Shown here: positions 60,065 to 64,000 of the stretch, piece after piece
Position numbering within the stretch: the stretch's first letter is position 1
How the letters are laid out: each line of letters opens with the position of its first letter
Origin: Astropecten irregularis
Taxonomy: Eukaryota > Echinodermata > Asteroidea > Paxillosida > Astropectinidae
Direction of reading: 5' to 3'
DNA: 64,000 nt
Assembly: GCA_963971285.1 (NCBI GenBank)
Contig: OZ020259.1
Span: 4,712,001-4,776,000 of the forward strand
The notes under the pieces: generated by a model
Databases searched by the model: none
Told to the model about the DNA's origin: nothing
The model's input: the letters and a program-made list of their open reading frames with translations, nothing else
Program-made: the position numbers and the translations under genes

Positions 60065-61039
60065 CTATTCGTAAAGTAAGAATCCACTGAATGTACCGTA
60101 GTAGGTGCCAGACACCGTCCCGTAAACATACAAATACACCTCGTCCTCATCTTGGAGGACAGCCAACGCACTGCCAGATGCCTGTCCCCCATCTGATCGG
60201 CCGCTACTACTGTATAAGGCTCGGGCAAGAATGTCACTATTTCTTTTAAGATGTACATCGAGGTCTCTACGATACCCGGTCAGAGAGAACATAAAGACGT
60301 AAGTGCCCGGGATACTACATGTGAAGGTACCCGTCTCGAGATTGATGTTGGTACCCGGCGCGAGCGTCAATGTAAGATCGAAGGGCATACGGGACCGGCT
60401 TCTGGCACTCCAATCCGAAGAGCGCTTCATTGTAAAAGCCACTCGGCGCGGGTTGGTGGTTGCTTCCCCTCGGTTCCCCTTCTCACCCTTCAGACCAATT
60501 CCCCCAGTTGCTCCAGCTAATCCTGGTGGACCCCGTGGACCTATCTTTCCGGGCACGCCCATGCCATCTTCCCCTTTAGGTCCAGGGTTCCCGGGCTCTC
60601 CTTGCTCACCCACAGCTCCAGTCTCTCCTCTGTCACCTTTGGGCCCTGGTAGACCAATTCCCCCAGTTGCTCCAGCTAATCCTGGTGGACCGCGTGGACC
60701 CATCTTTCCGGGCACGCCCATGCCATCTCCCCCTTTAGGTCCAGGGTTCCCGGGCTCTCCTCTCTCACCCACGGCTCCAGTCTCCCCTCCGTCACCTTTG
60801 GGCCCTGGTAGACCAATTTCACCCTTTAGACCCACTGGTCCATAGGGTCCTGGTTGGCCTGGTATACCGGGGATGCCTGGTATTGCAGCAGGTCCCTGGC
60901 AGCACATTTGACCACACTCTGGAGCAGTAGGATTCATATCACTATCTGCGGGAACAGTGTCGGTAATAGCAGCTTGTAGCTTGAGTAAATCGCTCGTTAG
61001 GATGGAGACAACGAGGAGAAATGTCAATCGCTTATGCAT
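60065..61039 (-). CDS. Gene 4: secreted collagen-like C1q-domain protein
   Basis: A 324-codon open frame, from ATG at 61039 to a stop at 60065. Order: signal peptide (1 to about 24), short region with CGQMCC (42-47) that could link chains, collagen Gly-X-Y region (about 55-190), and C1q domain (about 196-324) with RVAFTMKR, a conserved TFTCSIPGTYVFMFSL strand and the C-terminal FSGFLLYE. C1q-type proteins form trimers by the globular heads and triple helix; in invertebrates many are lectin-like immune recognition proteins, but the ligand here is unknown. The collagen part holds two nearly identical 159-bp repeats (53 residues), each with one missing residue in the triplet pattern (GMGVP). On this strand ttctttcaaatttag directly precedes the ATG, which resembles a splice acceptor, so an upstream non-coding exon is likely. 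Confidence 0.9.
   Translation of the reverse strand: MHKRLTFLLVVSILTSDLLKLQAAITDTVPADSDMNPTAPECGQMCCQGPAAIPGIPGIPGQPGPYGPVGLKGEIGLPGPKGDGGETGAVGERGEPGNPGPKGGDGMGVPGKMGPRGPPGLAGATGGIGLPGPKGDRGETGAVGEQGEPGNPGPKGEDGMGVPGKIGPRGPPGLAGATGGIGLKGEKGNRGEATTNPRRVAFTMKRSSDWSARSRSRMPFDLTLTLAPGTNINLETGTFTCSIPGTYVFMFSLTGYRRDLDVHLKRNSDILARALYSSSGRSDGGQASGSALAVLQDEDEVYLYVYGTVSGTYYGTFSGFLLYE
60492..60810 (-). repeat. Two tandem 159-bp repeats in the collagen region of gene 4
   Basis: The segments starting at 60492 and 60651 are nearly identical, and a partial third start lies at 60810. The unit is 53 residues, that is, 18 triplets less one residue. The copies differ at a few positions, such as DGG/DRG, GER/GEQ and GKM/GKI, which points to a fairly recent internal duplication. 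Confidence 0.85.
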
Positions 61040-61269
61040 CTAAATTTGAAAGAAAATGTGAAAAACAAAGTGCAGGGTTAGAAAGATAAGGACACCAAGA
61101 AATTAGTAAACAAAGAAACAAAACAACAAAGGCGGCAATTAAAGCATTATAACCCACTTGCTTTTACGAAAGACATGCAAACGTTGCATCTTATTCTGAA
61201 TAAGGAATTTAATGCTGTTATTTCCTTAATGTGATGATTAATTTCAGAACAGCTGCGATATAGGAATCG

Positions 61270-61455
61270 ATTTAACCTCCTGACTGAGCCAGCTGATTAA
61301 TGGTCTATAACATGACATCTGCACTATAGTAAGCCTCAGGAGGTCATGGGTTCGAATCCCACCAGAGCAGCACATGATTTTTCCATGTGCATTAAAAAAG
61401 CACTGAGCATGCATGCAGTCTTGATACACGTCGAAGAAAGACAAGCCTAATTTGC
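61270..61455 (+). mobile_element. tRNA-derived SINE, type 1
   Basis: A forward copy with GGGTTCGAATCCCACC and the AAAGCACTGAGCATGCATGC body. It lies upstream of gene 4. Confidence 0.65.
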
Positions 61456-61594
61456 CGATGAAAAGTCTTCGAAACATTGATTGAATGCGGTACTATATCG
61501 ACGATATTGCTACAATGCTTGTCTTTGCCAATGCTACAATGATTCACTTTTCTTAGCCTAATCATATTATTTCAGTCCTGGCAAGCTCTGTGGT

Positions 61595-61965
61595 TAAGGT
61601 AATATCATACTTTTTTGGTGTCAAGGAAAAACAAGATCATGGACAAAAATATCAAGAAAGATACAGCAACAGTAATCTGTGAAATTCCCAGTCCCACACG
61701 GTGCCCACTTTTTGAGAAAACAGTGAAAACAAAAAAAACGCTCAAGGTATTTTCAAACCTTTTCACAGGAGTTTTGATCTCAAGGAGATCAAAACTGTGT
61801 TTAAATCTTTGATTTTACGCCTTTTTGGGATAAATACAGCATTTCAGGCAGAAACATACGAATGGTAGGCCTACATGTTTCCACCATCACTATCTTTATA
61901 CCCTGCATGTAAGTTACAGTGTATAGGTAAATCTGTGGAGATTTCTGTTTTGGTATCCACCTGAG
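61595..61965. mobile_element. Family C element
   Basis: AAGGTAATATCATACTTTTT, CCCACACGGTGCCCACTTTT and ATAAATACAGCATTTCAGGC, upstream of gene 4. Confidence 0.75.
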
Positions 61966-62237
61966 ATTGAGATTTCAAAACATTATTTTTCCTTTTCTCA
62001 GTTGCACATAATTTTACAATTACAGAGTGTAAGCAGAAGAAATTATCATACTGAACAGAAGAAGAGGGGCAAAAATCTGAAAAGCACAGGCTTATTGTAA
62101 AGGCTATTAGCCAACTGAAGAAATGACACTTGTAGTAAACGCTATAGGCCTATAAATATTAACAAAACTGACAGACAAAATCATAAACGAACTGTAGGCC
62201 TATGCAGTGGACGCAGACTGACAACGGATTTAATTAT

Positions 62238-62484
62238 CAGGGGCCAATTTCACGGCGCTGCTTAGCACAAAAATTTGCTAAGCATGACATTTCAGTCTTA
62301 ATAAAAACAGGGTTAACAACCAAATGTCCACGTGTTGTGTATCGCTTGTGATTGTTCTTTGACTGTTGTTCGCTGACCATAAATATCAAATGGAATTTTC
62401 AATGGTGGTTTGTTTTATTGGGCGAGACATTTTTGTGCTAAGCAAATTTTTGTGCTTAGCAGCGCCGTGAAATTGGCCCCTGAT
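62238..62484. mobile_element. Family A element
   Basis: AGGGGCCAATTTCACGGCGC and GCCGTGAAATTGGCCCCTGA ends form a clean pair. Confidence 0.85.
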
Positions 62485-62725
62485 TGGGAAGTATAATGGA
62501 TGGTGCATTGTAATTGGCATAATTTAATCATCAAAATAACTACAAGGGAAACTGACTGGATTAATACTTAAGTCATTGAAAAGTGAACAAAGAAAAACTG
62601 ACAGGGGCTCCAGTCGATTTTTCCTTGTTCACTTTTCAGTGGTATAATTTAAGTTGACTTTTCAAACTATTGTAAGATATTGTTTCTCTGACAGCCAGTG
62701 CCAGAGTGTTACACAGTTTGAGTCC

Positions 62726-62876
62726 AGGGGTCGACTTCACCAAACTCTTCGTAACTTACTATCAATCGTAGGACTTTTGATGCATTGAAGCCCCATGTGG
62801 GATAGGTTCCCTACGATGGGTTATTCCTCGTAACTCGAGTTGCGATCGATCGCAGGGCTTTGTGAAATCGACCCCA
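62726..62876. mobile_element. Family B element
   Basis: AGGGGTCGACTTCACCAAAC and CTTTGTGAAATCGACCCCAC ends. Confidence 0.85.
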
Positions 62877-63061
62877 CTAAATATATTATTTCGGAATGCA
62901 GAGGTTATGATGAGGTATGTGAACGAGTAGGTTGGTGGAGGCTCAAGTATTATAGATATGGACATTTTGGTTAAGTATAAACATTTGCATATTATAGCGG
63001 CGTATATAGCAGATTTCTGTTGTATTTATACATAAATAAAGCTTGTTAGAATATTATATTA

Positions 63062-63575
63062 AAGGGCGGCTGCAGTGCTTTTTTTAGTCAGGTTATTTTA
63101 TTGCCTTCATACAGAGAATATACTGACAGATAATGAATGGCAAGTCTTATTTTGGTTTCAAACCAGCATTTGGTTTTCCTTTGAATGGCTTTGTAAAAAA
63201 TATAATGAAAAAACATAAGAAATGAAGAGGCAAACTTGACCCACAGAAATGGTTTGGTAAAAAAAATACATCACCAGTTCAGTGAAAGGAACATATTCGG
63301 AAAAATAAAACCCATGAGGATGAAAAGGTCTGTCAGAAAACCTATAAAACAACCGCAACTTTCTGTGCACAAATCAATTGGGTTATTGCTCTCAGTTCCC
63401 CATATGACATCACAGTTTTGCTCATGAATATGGAAATGCTGATTAGCATACAAACCAAAAAAACCTGTTTTTAACCCTCAATCAGTGTGAGGAACAGGGT
63501 AAAATCACAGTCCCCATGTACAGTTTTTTTATTGGTACATGTTCAAGCCATAATATTCCCATTGCAAAGACCCTT
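63062..63575. mobile_element. Second copy of the 500-bp element nested at 6140-6640
   Basis: The reverse complement matches along its length, for example TTTTTAACCCTCAATCAGTG, CAAAACTGTGATGTCATATG and ATTGCAAAGACCCTTTAA. Short open frames inside it on both strands are not genes. Confidence 0.75.
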
Positions 63576-63904
63576 TAAGATTTATAATGCTTGAATACCT
63601 CAAATCTCTCCACTTGGCTATGAGCCCTGGACGATGAGTAAGTTATAATTCGAACAATCTTTGTTTGCAAGACAGTTAATTTATCTAAGTTCATTCGAAA
63701 TGTACTTTCCCAGACAATATTACAACTTGAGAAGTACGGGTGATAGCGAAGAGTAAAACATAGTTTCAAGAACTTAAGAAGAACGGTATCTTTAAGTCCA
63801 CTAGTAACTTTTATAGGCCTGAAAACTTGCTATTTCATCGATGTGAAACTTTCATGTTAATTTCTCATCAATCAGTACGCCCTCAAGTTTTTAGTTTTTA
63901 TTTT

Positions 63905-64000
63905 ATAAGTACAAGTATAACACTGGTGCAAGCTGCTCATCAACCTCATTAACCAAAAAGGTCCTGAAATATATCAAACACTTGGAAATAGGAGGGCCTG
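63905..64000. repeat. Dispersed copy of the 56-bp satellite unit, cut by the window end
   Basis: GCAAGCTGCTCATCAACC, GGTCCTGAAATATATCAAA and CTTGGAAATAGGAGGGCCTG match the flank and start of the unit. Confidence 0.6.

Noticed and set aside
60303..60845. 180-codon Pro-rich frame on the plus strand
   Set aside because: Mirror of the collagen triplets of gene 4; the minus-strand frame has a signal peptide and a C1q domain.

Overview
This is a stretch of an animal nuclear genome: AT-rich, with long introns, canonical GT-AG junctions, phase-1 domain boundaries, tRNA-derived SINEs and very many short palindromic (MITE-like) elements. The mix of corin-like mosaic serine proteases, HYR domains and C1q-collagen proteins, plus the repeat style, suggests a marine invertebrate deuterostome, most likely an echinoderm and perhaps a sea star. 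The species is an inference, because no marker gene is present.

Four genes can be read. Gene 1 (56-10217, +, 5' end outside the window) encodes a secreted or membrane mosaic protease: end of a first trypsin domain, Frizzled CRD, CUB, LDLa, then a complete second trypsin domain and a stop. Gene 2 (17380-44836, +) is its tandem paralogue with its N-terminus present: long cytoplasmic tail, signal-anchor transmembrane helix, SEA domain (one middle exon not found), trypsin, Frizzled, CUB, LDLa, stop. Intron positions and phases match between the two. Gene 3 (50233-55072, +) encodes a signal peptide, two HYR domains, a Thr-rich stalk, one transmembrane helix and a Tyr/acidic tail. Gene 4 (61039-60065, -) is a signal peptide-collagen-C1q protein with its coding sequence in one exon.

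Genes 1 and 2 together imply an ancestral type II transmembrane 'polyserase' with the order TM-SEA-trypsin-Frizzled-CUB-LDLa-trypsin, which I do not recognise as a standard vertebrate arrangement. Each copy has lost different conserved features. Gene 2 has Ser at the oxyanion-hole position 193 and lacks one Frizzled disulfide pair. Gene 1 has an elastase-like Ala215/Val216 pocket in trypsin 1, has lost Cys201 in trypsin 2 and has a four-cysteine LDLa. All four proteins would act at or outside the cell surface. A functional link between the proteases and the HYR and C1q proteins is not shown by the sequence.

The rest (about nine tenths) is intronic and intergenic DNA filled with repeats. It holds more than 15 copies of one element of about 340 bp, about 15 full or partial copies of a 240-bp 'CCAATTTCAT' palindrome, and numerous other palindromic families, many inserted inside one another (one case is three deep). 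There are also an 11-bp-type minisatellite inside the Frizzled domain intron, a 56-bp satellite inside a protease intron, long CAG/CAA tracts and one LINE reverse-transcriptase relic. Coordinates of repeat ends are approximate (a few to about 20 bases), as they were read by eye.
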